Positions 12,599 through 26,500 of a DNA stretch of 64,000 nt are shown piece after piece. Every line of letters starts with the position of its first letter. Within the stretch, counting starts at the first letter, position 1. The notes below the pieces were generated by a model that saw nothing but the letters and a program-made list of their open reading frames with translations, did no database searches and had not been told where the DNA came from. Source of the DNA: Arbacia lixula (Eukaryota > Echinodermata > Echinoidea > Arbacioida > Arbaciidae); assembly GCA_963669155.1 (NCBI GenBank), contig OZ022591.1, forward strand, positions 3,315,797 to 3,379,796, in the 5' to 3' direction. Both the position numbers and the translations under genes were made by a program.

Positions 12599-15497
12599 GT
12601 GAGGGGGGAGCTGGGCAGGGGGTGGAAATAGATCACGTAGAGTGTAAGAGAGGGGAGAAAAGGAGAGAGGGAGAGACAGAGAGAGAGAGACAGAGAGGGG
12701 GGGGGGGGGGGGGTAAAGGGAATTGGGAGAGAAGGGGAAGAGACCCCTGGTTAACGTGTGGTCTGAACAGGTTGTCAGAACTAGACAAAATATGAATCAC
12801 AGAGGTAGCATGATTTTGCAGTTTACTCTGATTATTTAACAAGATAAAACTCACGATTTCCCCCTTTCTTGATCCGGTGAAGGTCCATACAGTTATAAAC
12901 AGTGTGAAAAATGGGTGGCGTGCCGCCTACCCCCGGCCCCCTCCCCCACCCCTTTCACTCAACGTCAAGTTAAACACTCCTTCACGTTAAACATTTCAAG
13001 GCTGTCATGATGTTCTATGAAATGGGGGTAGCGTCAAGTCTGGCTGGGGGTGATTCGGGGATAACCCGCCTACCACCCCTACCCTTCTTCTCCTAGTCAG
13101 GAGTGGAGTGGTGGGCAACTTGCCTCCACCTGTTAGATTCTCAACGAAAACAACTTTACTCGAATAAGAAATGCTTTCCAACGTCCGTGTAGCGTGTTTT
13201 TAAGTAGGAACTTTAGGGCAACATCTAGTCACTTCACCATAGATAGACCTTCCCTAAGGTTGATGACATGGATGTCATTGACACGATTTCTTCCTTTGCT
13301 CTCCACAGGAATCGATATGCCAAGTATAAACCAAAGGGTCAACGGCAGACCGTACACTTTCGCGTACGGGACTTCGGGGAAGTGTAAAGGCGATTTCATG
13401 AACACCGTAAGTCGACCGTAACATTTCTTGATTAGTTGATTTGCTTGTTTCTGTCAATGCTTCATCCTTTCGTCCTTTCTTTTGCTTCTTCTCTCTCTTT
13501 GTCGTTCTTTGTTTCATTTTGGCCTGGAGAGGGTTAGATAGCACAACTGCTCTGGGAAATAATTGATCTATTTTGAAATGCAGGTGCATTTAAGCGCAAT
13601 TTGATCCCCTGCAGCGCATCGACATTGTTGCATCGTCCGCGTATTTCACGCGGCTTTGGGCTTGTATCATAGTTTGTCGGAAATTGCGGTCGTAAATTTG
13701 TATAGCTTACCGCGGTTTTCTTTAGCTGCAATCCTTTGGGAGACGTGTTTGTGCAAAGTCTCTTCAAATTTTACTGATTTGTCGATCTTTTCGATCTCTG
13801 TTAGCCAATGTGTTGGCAACATTGAATACGTGGAACAGAGTTACGTTAGACATGTTCGTCGTTTTTCATTGAAAGCCCACCCTGATTGTTTACTAGGATC
13901 AGGATGACAGGGCATCTGTCATAATCTTAGAGGTAAGTCATGAATGACCAAGGCCTTCTTAAAGGCGCCATTGAACACTGCTTGGCCTTTCAAAATAGGC
14001 AACAAATCAGGTTTTATATCGTAAAACGAAACGTACATTCCGTTGTAAATTGAAATAACGCCAGAAAATACAATTTAGAGGAACAATTGTGCTAATTTTA
14101 AGAGCAAATTATGGATTAAACCGTTGCTAATAAGAAGATGTAGTGATCAATTCATCCGGGTTTTTTTTTGTTTGCTTTGCAAACAATTACAAAGGCGAGA
14201 CATATTACTACACAACATGACTGGTTTCATCTTTTGTCCCCAAAATATGCTCTTTGATATTATATATTTTAATACCGTAATACTTGCTATATCTATGTGG
14301 CCCTTGGTCCTGTATGGGGTAAATGCAAGTGGGTTTTATTCGAAAAGTTTCCTTTTAAACTGTAAAATAACGATTGTTTGGAGGAAGAGTCGCGGTGGAA
14401 TGACATATCATGTCAACCATTTCAGATAACAAGGATGGCTCTTGATAACTCCGGGGAGGTAACCGCGAAGATTTTCGGGGAGCGCCTAGCCCAAAGTGAG
14501 AGGAAAGTGTAAAGCTCTTAGATCATATCTCCTACTAGATTGTAAAATGTGAAAAGATGATCGGTATATTTTGAAGGTGACTTCATCTGAACATCAGAAT
14601 ATCACCTTGTACACAACTGAACCCTCTCTGTAGCAAAGAATGTATTGAGTGGTCCGAAAGGGGAAAAAACGAAATGATAATACAGATTATGTTATGTTCC
14701 TGTATCAGATTTGTCTGAAGTACCAATTGAGAATGGTGTGGTTTATTCAATATATTTCCAACTTATATTACTGTGTGTGAATTTTCTTTGAGGGTGGTCC
14801 TAAATTTTGTCTTCCCTTTCGTTTATGTTTTGTCACAGATTGTGAAATGCAACATGAGAACAAAAGCATGCAAGACATGGCACAGACCGAACCATTACCC
14901 GTCTGAACCCATCTTCGTGGAGGCGCCCGACGCAGTGAACGAGGACGACGGTAAGAGAACTGATACCAGTCTATTAATCATGATTATGTACAAAAAGAAG
15001 TGAGGGGTTAATGGAGAAAGAGGGGATGGATAGTGGGACATTATAATTTGCCTCTGTTAGGCGCATCCCTCTTTTGGAGAAAAAAGAAAAGTGAGTAGTA
15101 GTGTATAATTTATGTTTTCGAATGTACCTTGAATGTTACTTTAAACATCTTGAAATTGAAGAAAGGTTACAAGGCGTATAGTTATTGTATTTATGTAAAT
15201 GTAGTGAAAGTATTATCCAACATCATGTGTGGCAAAATAATCTGTCAGATAGAATTTTTACGAAGAAAGCACATCAATCTTATTTGATGATTAGCACTGA
15301 GGTTGCCAAGTGAATAAATGTTGTTCTCTCTCTTTTTACCTGGAACAGGTGTCCTCGTGTCCACAGTTATCAGCAGTGAATCACAGAGGGCGTTTTTGTT
15401 GGTGCTTGACGCAAGAACACTGGAAGAGGTGGCAGAAGCCGAGATCCCTAAAACAATGTCCTGTCCCATCACTTTCCACGGCGGATTCTTCCACTGA
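6906..15497 (+). CDS. Carotenoid cleavage oxygenase, BCO/RPE65 family (5' exon missing)
   Basis: Non-heme iron enzyme family that oxidatively cleaves carotenoids (BCO1, BCO2, NinaB) or isomerises retinyl esters (RPE65). Coding exons: 6906-7309, 7947-8091, 9831-10342, 12358-12466, 13309-13406, 14839-14950, 15349-15497. All have AG/GT borders and phases fit at every junction, giving 508 residues plus stop. The first exon opens with the family signature WLVGSLVRIGPG and carries PDPCKN, the motif palmitoylated in RPE65. All four candidate iron-ligand histidines are present: AHAQTDRDG (about 8010), YFHSFGMTDNYIVF (about 9950), MHVINSYEDDG (about 10162) and the C-terminal FHGGFF (about 15475). YPSEPIF is also conserved. 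Vertebrate relatives have roughly 530-550 residues, so only a short N-terminus is missing. Cleavage site and substrate cannot be told from sequence, so BCO1, BCO2 and RPE65 are not separated. Exons are clearly GC-richer than introns. Family assignment is firm; the 5' end is open. Confidence 0.93.
12541..12720. repeat. GA microsatellite and G-run in oxygenase intron
   Basis: A (GA)n tract at 12541-12597 is followed by purine-rich sequence and an uninterrupted G-run near 12697-12712. It starts about 75 bases after the donor of the 12358-12466 exon. Confidence 0.9.
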
Positions 15498-15713
15498 TGG
15501 GACACACCCCTACCCCAGGACACTATTTCATCCGACTCTGGAGATAATTTTGAACAACCGGCGCCACTCGTGACATAAAGGACGCAAAGAGGAGTGGGCC
15601 ATAGCCTGGGAAATGCGCGGCTGGTATCTAGGAAGAATCCATCTGAACTATCTATAATCGTCCGATGACTGTGTCAAAACACCGAATCATTTTTGAAGAA
15701 GGCAACTTCCCTC

Positions 15714-15719
15714 AATAAA
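15714..15719 (+). promoter_or_regulatory. Candidate polyadenylation signal of the oxygenase gene
   Basis: AATAAA lies about 217 bases after the TGA stop at 15495-15497, a usual 3' UTR spacing. No transcript evidence is available. Confidence 0.5.
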
Positions 15720-18700
15720 AACTATATGCTATATTGAGAGAGATCGTTTTATAACCTTGATTCCTTCTTTCCTGGAATACAATATCCAGTGCCCAAAGAA
15801 CGCGCATAAGGGTGGTGGGTTGAAAGAACATGACACACCTTTATATTCGAGTGACGCATTGCAGAGCATGCATTGGTCGTGGCGTCGCCCGTTGATATCA
15901 CGTGGTATCCTGAACGGACCAATCACATCCCCGGATGGGAGAATTTCTCGGAATAGCGGCATTTTGGCTGGCGAGAATGTGTAGCAGTTAAAAAAGTACA
16001 AAGAGAGCAAGTCTTTTTATGGAATGTCGCAAGAAAGCTGCAAACAAATTATTTATGATATTCTAGCTGCAAGGAACAGAAAATGGGAATATTGTCTCCG
16101 AAAGTGCCAGGAATTTTTTATCATTATATTGTGTGTGAGAAAGAGAAATTCACGTCTATGTCTTCCACTGATCTCATGTTTATTTGTGTTTTTTTCCGGG
16201 GGAAGGAAAGGCAACAACAATCCATCGACATGTGAAGTTATGTTGGACGATTGTTTTTTTTTTTTTTTTTCATTTTATATCTTCATCATCTTTTTTCTGT
16301 CCACGTTTTTCTTGTCCACTTTGATATGATCTACCATTATATCTTATCGATGCATCTGGGCATTATCCTTTTTATATAGAAAAAAGACCCGTCCATGTTA
16401 TACACTGCCTACTTGACTAAGAATTGCAATGAAATTTAGTATTCATTTCTTTCTGACCGGTAAATCGGAAGTTTTCTTCTTAGAAGTTTTTAAAATATTT
16501 TCTTTCCATAAAGTGAGTCCGTGCAATATAAGTCCTATTTTTTTAATAATCTCATCCTTTGTAGTTTGTATTCGTGAATGTAATCTGTTTTCCAAACAGG
16601 TCAGTGATAAATTCTTTTGAAAGTAATTTTGTACACTTAAAGGCAGCTGTGAAACCGCATTGCGTGATAGTTATGTCTCGTACTAAGGCTAAGGTTTTCT
16701 TAAATTTGTAGTTTCCTTTTTAAACAGTAATAATGTTTTCTATTATTCGTTGTATACATTGTGCTGTTGTGGTTGTTGTTATTGTAATTGTAATTATGAA
16801 AGCTATAGCGCATGGAAATGAGAAAATGCTTTCCTTACGTTAAATTATCATTTTCGCTCCATGCCGTGCACCCTACCTCACTACATTGTCTACATAAACG
16901 TATCTCGTTATTGCTTAGTATTCAGTATCGTTCTCTCTTGTTTACTTATACCTCTGTGCTCGCAAAATCGTCACCCCGGACTTTGTTTGAACACTGCATG
17001 TGGGTTATTCAAGTGTCAACGCATTTGCCACCTTTTGTGAAGTTGCAAAGAAAAATGGCCACGTAACTGTATTCCCATAGAAATGACCAAATGCGCATTT
17101 TAATTCTCTTTCTTTCACCCACTTGGACCAAATCTAAAACAAAATTATATGCATTTTGTAAAATTATAGGTTTCATTAGATCCCCGAATGTACATTATTT
17201 ATTCATCGTTTGTATTCAAGTATTATTTTTCAAATAGCAAGATAGTTTTTTTAAGTTATCAAGAACCCGTAGGGTATGTAAGGCTCTCATGAGTCACGTA
17301 TCATTTATACTGACTAGTCTTTTATATCTATATCTTCATATAAATCTTTTTTTTATGCAATAATGAGCAATGATGGGACCAAGAGCTTCCTCCTCATGAA
17401 TATATAATCAATATTATTCCAGCCTTTTAAATTGCGTCTGCAGAACTTGTGTGATAAACTATATCGCATCAACAAAGCATGCTCGTTTGCTTAGTCCCAC
17501 CACGTTTAATCATTAAATGTCTCGATAAACTCTTACGACATGTACGCTCTTTGGTGTAAATGTCGACAGCGTATTGATCATTGTGTATACGAAATGCTTT
17601 CGAGATTCAGTTTATTGTTCTGTATATCCCAATGCTTGCTATTTAGATTAGATTTAGATCACAAATTAAACAAATATATGGTAATACTGATGAAAAGCGC
17701 AAGAAGGCGCTTGAGAGAAGGCTATTTGCGTCCATTTCATTCCCAAAACCAAGACTATTTCCCCAAATATTTTCAACTTCCTTCATCATCATTTTCACCA
17801 TTAGCGTTTCCATGCGATTTCCCTGGTCTTGCTTCAAAAATCTTCATTTTTTTTAATCTATATGTATTCATTTGACATCTTTATTATCATTTATTTTTTA
17901 TTATAGGTAATTCGCGACTATGCATTAGTAGTTTGTTGTTGACTTAACAGGAGCATTACTTTTAAATTAAGTCCTTTCTTTTTGGTGACTAATCACGATC
18001 ATATTATTAGTCCATTCATCAGAAAGACGTCGTTGTGGTAGATGGCTTAATATGCAGATTTGTATCTGAAGATAGGGGCGAAATGTTTCTTGTATCGCTG
18101 CATTTAGATTTAGACTTCTATTTTCTAATTTCTCCTCAGATTACTTTTTGCAATATTTTACGATGTGGAAATGGGAGAAGGTGAACGTATTGTAAGCCAC
18201 TCGCATTATTTCATTTCGTGTTTCCTGCTTTCACTAGATGTATCGTTTAGTTCAAAATGCCTACGAAGTCCATTTTTAATCGCTGCAGGCATTTTTCGTA
18301 GAATATTCTAGTTCATTCAATATTATTATGTAGTGTATCATTCTGCAAAAGAAAGTTATAAAATGTTATTTATGCACGCCTTGCCTTCAACTCATCTCAT
18401 GCTGCGCATGAACGAAATATTAAAGTACTATGTGAGTGATTGATATCGACATGTTGATTAGTTGTCTATGATTGATAAATTATTTGCTCATTTTATGCCA
18501 ATACTTTCTGCCGTTAGCAAGCAGCAGTTACATGTATTGTTGTGTCACTTGAGTTCGTACATCGGTCCAAACAGTCGATGTCTTATATCAGGGTGGTGAG
18601 GATTCATACTGCTGGTTGTCAAGGGGGGACCAACCAGTCAGAGCTATCGTCTGTTAGGCTGTGTTATCAGACGATGACTCTGATTGGTGGTTGCGTGTTA

Positions 18701-19261
18701 GACCGCCACCCTGGTCTCGAGAGAATGACGGTGTGTTTCAACTTTCTCGACACATTCGAGCCTCTGTTTGTACGTCGCTGTTTAGACCGGCGCCGAGTGT
18801 AAGAGGTTTTCTTCTCTCATTTCGGGGTGCCATTTGGCGTTCCATACTCTTAACGAGTTTATAATCATTTTGTCCGTTTCTCACTGTATTAGCACTTACA
18901 CGTTCTGTTGCGTTTTGTTAACGTTATCAATGTCATTTGAGCGGTCTTCAAAGAATGGAGGTGATCCATTTTGCATCAGAATCAGAACCAGATTTCATTT
19001 CTGAACAACTATAGTGTGTGGTTGAAAATATATAAAGCAAACGTGTCGCTTTGTATGTTAAACAAGACAAGACAATATGGCGGGGAATCCGAAAAGTATA
19101 CATCTTGTCGACTATATTATCATAATTACTACATGAATTAACTTATTTTTCGTGAAATAAGAAATGTTGTAAATAGAAAGAATCGATATATTATAAAACA
19201 AATCCATTTGTACTGCCACTAAATCGTCGTGTTTGATGGAGTTATTATTTAAAGCTGCGAA

Positions 19262-19445
19262 AGGCGAGTTTGATGATGATTACAACAATGACAATGAGGA
19301 AGATGATGACGATAATGATGAAGATGATGATGGTTATGATGTTGGTGGTGGTGATGATGGTAATGATAAGAGTGATGATGATATCGATGGTGATGATGAT
19401 GATGATGAAGACGATGATGATGTCGAGGATCAGCGTGATGACGAC
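19262..19445. repeat. Imperfect (GAT)n trinucleotide array
   Basis: Runs of GAT, GAC and GGT triplets. Open frames on both strands (Asp/Glu-rich on +, Ile- or His-rich on -) are products of the repeat and not credible proteins. Confidence 0.9.
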
Positions 19446-22400
19446 GAAACGAAAAATTAGGAAAATGAAATGTTGCACAATGAGGATAGTGACTACAACG
19501 ACGAGGACGATTATTGATCACGCTAATAAAAATAATGATGATGGTGATAATAATAATTACAAATGATAATGATAATAACAAGACTTCAAAAGAGGAAAAG
19601 GAGATTAATAAAAAATAAAGAGAAGGATAGCGAAAAGGCACAAATAGTGGATCTCATGACTTAATGTCACCAGCTTTCATGTACAATATATAATGTGATA
19701 TAAACCCTCAAGGACAGAAATGGTGCAAATGAAGACTGGTTCATAATTCTTTATGTACCACATTATTACTCTATTATGTCATACATACAGTTTCCAGAGA
19801 ACACCATTTTATCCAGCAAATTAAAAGAGTTAATGAAAAACTATATGCGGACACTTGAAGTAACTGCGCATAGTGAAAACTTTGAGCCCATTTTGGACAA
19901 AAGGTGAATACGCGCTCGCTGCCCGAGCGCGCATCACCGGTCTCGGCTCGAATTGGGTAGGACTACTCCATTATGGCATATAGGGGTGATTGCTTAATTT
20001 ACGGATTATCCCTCCCACGGCTGCACAAGTAGGACACAGGTTCAAATGATTCCAAATGCAAACAGATAGTCATTTCGCATGCATCCTCCACACGTTCTTC
20101 AGCTATTGACCGCAAGCACTTGTGTTTCATAACATAATTTGAGATATTGGGTTGGTTACAGGGGAAACGAAGCATTGCTCTAAAATCTTCCCTTCAACTG
20201 GCGGATCCAGCTAGAGCCTAGCCAGAGCTATCAAGCCCTCATTTCAAACTCAGAGTCAGACGAATGCAAATGAAGTCAAACCTTGTCAGGTTGAAACCAT
20301 GAATTCCAACACAAGTAACAAGACTAGTAACAATTAAGGGGTCGACATGCTTTATTGAGTTACCATGTTTATTCCCACAAGTGTACGCGAGCTACCAAAT
20401 TAATCATTTCGTTATAAAGCTGCTACTATAGTACTATAAAACCAACATATATTTGCTCGCGTGGGACCAAGTCTCAGTCACCGTTCACACAATATTCTTT
20501 CCGCTGCAGAGTGCAGACAACTCCGAAAATATGCGTTTATTTCATTATTTAGCGATGTGTATGGGAAATACGCTCCATACAGCATTAAACAATGGGTGAA
20601 CTTTCAAAATCTCACCTGCATTGTTCTAAATATTCTGGACATTGTTAGAACTTTAAGTAAAGGAACACGAATGTCACAGGAATATGCAGTTCTCGTCGCT
20701 GAGTCGTGAGTCCTGCGCGTCTGCAGCGCGTACCTGATTGCGCGCAACGCTCGCGACGCCCCCGCTCTATAATGGAATCGCCGCATTACGTCATTTGCCG
20801 CGGTTCTCGTTGCCTTCTTTTCTATTATTGTCTCTCATTAGACAAAACTTTTTGGAACAAAAGTGCAACGAGATTTTACAGCCAATGAGAATAAGTCTTA
20901 TATCAAGTTTTAGTGTGAAATCTCTTCTGTCAGAAACCGCTCGCCCCAGACTGACTGCTTGCTTCCTTTGTTTTCTGTAGGCCTACACGTATGTGATGTA
21001 CATGTTTGTTCGTCGAATTCGGAGGCATTTCCCATAGACTTCCACCCCAAAAGACGAATGCGTAACAGATTTCAAGCAAAAAGTGCAACGAGACTACTTG
21101 ATATCCTCGAATTATTGTTAGTTAATCATGTGTAGAAAAGTGTTGGCTTTCAGATGCTACTCGCCCCAAGCGAGGATAATTATGCTAACATGTAAAAAAT
21201 TAGCGATTTATGACACAATGTCACGAAATCTAACATGAATTTACGTGTATATATCGACGCGCGGACATGCACACGCGCGCACGGTGAGCAAATGTCCACA
21301 ATGTTTCACTATGCGCTTTTGCAGAAAAAAAAATTCTCTGAAACATTGCACGAACCTTAAAAACAGTACGCATACTGAGTTTGTAAAACATAACGTCGCA
21401 TTCGAATAAAAGGGAAATGTACAACATTTTGCATTTCGGCTTCTCAGCCTCAGCTTCTTTTTCAAATCAAAATTGACAGTTAGAGATAACAATGGTATCT
21501 GGTACAATGTGTTTGCTTACTGATTGATATCTTAAGAAAATCAACATCATAATTGATTCAATCAGATTGTGATATAAAATATATCATTGACAGCGGAACA
21601 TCTTACGTATATGAAACTTTATGTTCGAGCTTTAGACCCGCCAAAACCCCATGGAGAGGTTAAAGTCAATAAAACCCCATTATATTTGTTTAGATAATCC
21701 TTACGAACATTTCCTCCATTTAACATTCGGTGGTTTCATGAGACACAGTTTTTAAGCACCGATTCATTCCAATGCTGACTAGTGATATGATTTATGCTAA
21801 GGCAAGCAGACCGATTTGAAACAATAAATATTAACCACTGATCTGCCACGACGTTCGAGGAAAATTTTGAGTTGATCATTTTGATGGACCTTCCGTCTAG
21901 ACTCAATCCACAGAAAAGACATTTATCACTAGCGCCCTCTAGTGACAAAATCAGTGTACCCACTGACTTTCTTTCTTGCACAAAGTGTAGTTCCGTTCTA
22001 TATCTACCTCATTATTAACAAGATTAGTGACGACATGACTGAACAGAAGAACTAGTGGAAACATATAAATGGTGAACATGGTGAAATAACATAAAAAGGG
22101 AGATGCGTGACTATGCGTAGATACCGTTATATATCTATAAATGGATGGTACCGACGCGCCTCTTTTCCAAGTTAGAGGATAAAAGAAAAACAGAGGAAAC
22201 CATAGTTTACACAAACTTGAGTTGTGGAATTTTATCAGGAATATCGTCATGAAGACTTCATGGGAGTATCAAGGTGTGGTGAATGCTGCGTTTACGGGTG
22301 ACGGGGGTGTGCCTTTGGGGTTATTTTCTGGAACAGCATACTTACACGATTTTTATATTTATTTCATTTGATTTAGTCAGGATAGTCCTTTCAATCTCGA

Positions 22401-22697
22401 GGTTTACTTTCCAAAGGAGCCCTGTTATATAAATCACTTAAATATAAACAATTGGTAACATTGAAGTACAATTAATACAAAAATAACAATAACAAAGACT
22501 AACAAACAAACACATTAAAAAAAAGAAAAGAAAAAAGAAGCCACAGACATTTGTAAGTGAATGAGTGACACCTCCCCCCCCCCCCCCCCCCCCTCCCCGC
22601 GCCAATCGCAAGTGCCTAATGAATGTATCTTTGCACGATAGACTGGTCAACCTGTCTGGCCCAACTTATTCTAGGCTAATTTTACGAGCACTGACCT

Positions 22698-22872
22698 GGG
22701 CCCTGTTGCATAAAACTACCATTGATGGTAACTTTGCTACCAATGTCAATTCATATGGACACTTTGAACACTTTGGACACTTTCATCTGCTGCCAAGCAG
22801 TGTTACCATGGTAGTTATCATTGATGGCGGAGTTACCATTAATGGTAGGCTAAGTTTTATGCAACAGGGCCC
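22698..22872. mobile_element. GGGCCC-ended foldback MITE, copy 1
   Basis: Begins GGGCCCTGTTGCATAAAAC and ends with its near reverse complement GTTTTATGCAACAGGGCCC. The inner arms contain facing copies of ACCATTAATGGTA-like sequence. Two diverged copies lie at 29556-29720 and 30640-30775. No coding capacity, so a non-autonomous inverted-repeat element is inferred. Confidence 0.8.
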
Positions 22873-23510
22873 AACCGCCCATGTCGCATCATCATAGTGG
22901 ATGAAACAGAGTCTGCACCATACAAATACGATGTGACATACACTGTGTCTATGGGATATAGACACACAGTTGGTAAGTTTCAAATGCTTATCTCTCTCCG
23001 TGTAAACTGTACATGCTTTTCATGTAATGCTCAGATGGCTTAATCGAGTGTGTGATTGCATACTAAGCTCAGCAGTACGTGTCCTATTATTTTTTGAAAA
23101 TTTACAAAAATTATGATAATGGATAAAATCGTCTGAATGAGCACCACATATAAAGATTTAAAAAAAAAAAAACCGAGCATGGCCTGGTGTAGTCTTATTC
23201 ATGAATCAGCTAGACTCTGTTTGGCGATGCAAGAAGAATATCTTCAGTTCTAAGCATAGTAGGAACAGTTCCACACCGACGGTGTTGTTTACATATTCAG
23301 TTCAGTCGAGTCCATCGAGCATAAACGGTGTCATATTTATGTCTGTATAAGTAGACTACACTACTGTGTAGTCACATGATCAGGTCGAGCTAGCTGAGCA
23401 AGATCACAAGATCAAGATTATGCGAATGGGTCCAAAGTCCATTGCCAACATTGGAAAATCATTTGATTTACCGGTGGTTTTGTCCTTGCATTGCTCTGTG
23501 TTTATTGCAG

Positions 23511-23556
23511 AAAATATGCTTGCGTGTTAGCCAGGAATGAATACAAATCCGCCACA
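23511..23556 (+). other. 5' UTR part of first coding exon, SLC12A9-like gene
   Basis: A good 3' splice site (TTTATTGCAG) ends at 23510, so the start-codon exon is probably preceded by a non-coding exon not identified here. The chosen ATG at 23557 has A at -3 (GCCACAATGA). No in-frame stop separates it from the splice site, so an upstream start in an earlier exon is not excluded, but the N-terminus from this ATG fits the family. Confidence 0.55.
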
Positions 23557-26500
23557 ATGACAGAATCAAATTCAGTGTCATTTAGAGGAGTGGATGAACT
23601 CGATGACGGAATGACTGTTGTGAATTCGGATTCGCCTAAGCCGAACAGCATTCGGCCCGTTCCCCACGGGGCAGCTTCGGCGGGCTCGGGGGACGAGAAC
23701 ACCCCTCTTCTTCGATATGAGCTGGACAGGAGCATTTCGACAATGAGCGGTGCTGCAGCAAACCCGCGGAATCTGTCCATGTTTTTTGGCTGTTTTATGC
23801 CTTGTGTTCTTTCCATATTCAGTGCTATACTCTTCCTTCGTGTCGGTGAGTTGTTTGTTTATAACCTTCTAGGTCTATTTCTGACTTAGTTGCAGCGCAT
23901 CAGTTGCGTTTGTCAAAAGACAAACAAGTCAAGACACAAATCTCATGAAAAAGAGGGTATTTTTTTTGCCACACCCGGGCCACAAAATCATGATGAAATG
24001 AATGGCCTCCTTAAAGAAAGAACAAAAGCTAAACATGCACATTCAAGAATATACACTGTACTCATAAGTTTGCTCAGTCATTAACATTGAAGAAAACAAT
24101 AAGATGAGGATACATAATTCATTGCTATACAGTAAATAAAATTTGAAATACCCCAAATTAAGCATAATGTTAATTACAGGCCATGTTTTTTTAAAAAAAT
24201 GTTGCTTTGAATTACATTCGTTAAAAAAAATGGGCATAAGAAAATCACTGGACCTGGAATAACCAGCCCCTCCATATGTATGGAACAATCAAGTTCACTG
24301 CATGTCGTATTGGATTGCACTTACATGTACGTACAGTGTCAGTAGTAGATGCTTGTTTGATACAAGATTTTAGAGATTTTCTATAATATAAATGACTGAA
24401 AATTTGGAAGTAATTCTATGTACTATGTTCCTTTATTTCTGTTTATTTATTTTTATTTATTTGTTTACATACAATAATCTGTTGAAACTAAATATTTTCT
24501 TTTTGTTATGAGAACCGTCCAGGTGTTGTTTTCATGTAAATTTGTCTTTCTTGCTTACAGGTTTTTCCATCGGTCAGGCGGGCCTGCTGGAGACCATAGG
24601 CATGTTCACTCTCGGCTACTTCATCGTTCTTCTCACCGTGCTCTCGCTGTGCGCAATCTCCACCAATGGCGCAGTGGAAGGGGGTGGAGCTTACTGTATC
24701 CTTGCATACCAGTTTGATCTGAAGTAAAAATGTACATGACAATCATTTTTTGTAGTTGCCTCTTTAAGAGTGTAAGTATTAAACCAATACACAGACATCC
24801 TCTGTAAATAAAAGTGCTTTAATAATTTTTAACGAAAGATTGAAAATAGATACCATGCTCGATCTCAATCACAAGTATTGATCATGTTTTTGAGTACCAT
24901 TTTTCCAGATCACCTGACAGTTTCTCAATCCATGAATACATTTTTTGCTGTTTATTGTTTTGAGATGAGTACAGTATTTAACCGGGCCCTGTATCACACA
25001 GAATGAGTTGCAATATATCGCAACTGCACAATCAATTACAAAGTTGCTGTATTTGTAACTCCCTATATTACAAGGCCATGACTGCTATATATTGTAAGTT
25101 CAAGCCCATGATTTTGCAATCAATCGCATAGTTTAGATCATAGGTTCTTTGTGATTCGGTTTTACGATCAATTTCGGATTCAATCTTGACTGGTGTAGTG
25201 CTGTACTTTCTTGTACTTACTGTAAACAGTTTTCATGCCCTACTTTATGACACCAATGTGACTGATATTATTTAACATGGCACAATCTATGCCCATATTT
25301 TTTTAAATTGCAAGGATGTATTTGTAGTGCAAAGATCAAGTAGAGTAATGCAGAGGACAATGTGTACTTTGAATCTTGTGCAGACTGGTTATGATTCATA
25401 CAGTAGGTACCAATCGTTACATCATTGAGATAAGGGAGAGAGAGAGGGAGAGAGAAAGAGGAACAAGAGGAACGTATGTACATGCAGCTATTAAGAGAGA
25501 GAGGGGGGGGGGCGTGGGAGCAGAGAGGGAGATAGAGAGAAGTGGTGTGGAGTGATACAGAGCGAGAGATAGGGGTGATGATAGGGACAGTGCAGATGAA
25601 GAAATGAGAAGGGAAGGAGCTTGTCAAAAGAAAAGAAAAAAAAAAGAAAGACTTATTTATAGTACTGAATGAAATGAAAGTCAAATGGCTACTAGATTTC
25701 ACAAGGGAAGTTGGAGGGTAGATCTATTTTTATGGCATTCAAAATAGTATTTCCTTTAATACATTCAATGAAAGAGTAACAAAATACATAATTGAAACAA
25801 AGTGTGACTTGTGATATATTTATTGTTCTGTATGTTGCCAAATTATTACTGTATAAGAGGAGAAAATGGGGAGATTGTAAAGAGTGAATGTTCTCAAAAT
25901 GAAAGATAGTCAAAGGGATAGTCCACCGTGAAATGAAGTTCATTTTAATAAAAGCAGAAACATGAAAGAATATTCATGATGGTTTGATGAAAATACCGTT
26001 GGAGGATAAAAAAGTTAACAATTATTTAAAGTTTTGATTTTGTGACCTCATATGCGGGATGCTTTTCCATACATATGTTGTGTACAATTTTTTTTTAGGA
26101 AAATGGCAATTTTTGAAAAAGAGCAATCTATGGAATCATACAGCACACAACATGTAAGGGAGAGCACATCACAAGTGACATCACAAAATTAAAATCTTGA
26201 AAGATCATAACTTTCTTATCCTTCAATGGATTTCTATCAAAACTCCACTAATGTTTCTTTCATTTTTCTGCTTTTATTGAAGCCAACTTAATTTTGGGAT
26301 GGACTGTGTTTTTTTATGTTTTTATAGTGTGCATCTTGGATAATAAACAAGTTCGTAGTTGCAATGTGCACATGAGTAGATAATAACTGGTACGAATGAC
26401 CTCGGGTCAATCTTACCACTCACATGAGTAAAATGGAAATTCATTAGATTGTGCACTGCGTTGATAAAATCTGTTCATGCAGATATGACAACAGTTATTC

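Larger units (their letters stand above)
15498..23510. other. Intergenic region between oxygenase and SLC12A9-like gene
   Basis: Holds the 3' UTR of the oxygenase gene and the upstream region of the SLC12A9-like gene. I found no coding exon. Contents are AT-rich unique-looking sequence, a poly-T tract near 16253-16270, a GAT array at 19262-19445, a C-run near 22574-22592 and one inverted-repeat element at 22698-22872. A promoter for the next gene should be in the right part, but I see no clear TATA box or initiator. Confidence 0.55.

Noticed and set aside
19233-19641. Asp-rich (+) and His/Ile-rich (-) frames
   Set aside because: Products of an imperfect GAT array; no non-repetitive domain.
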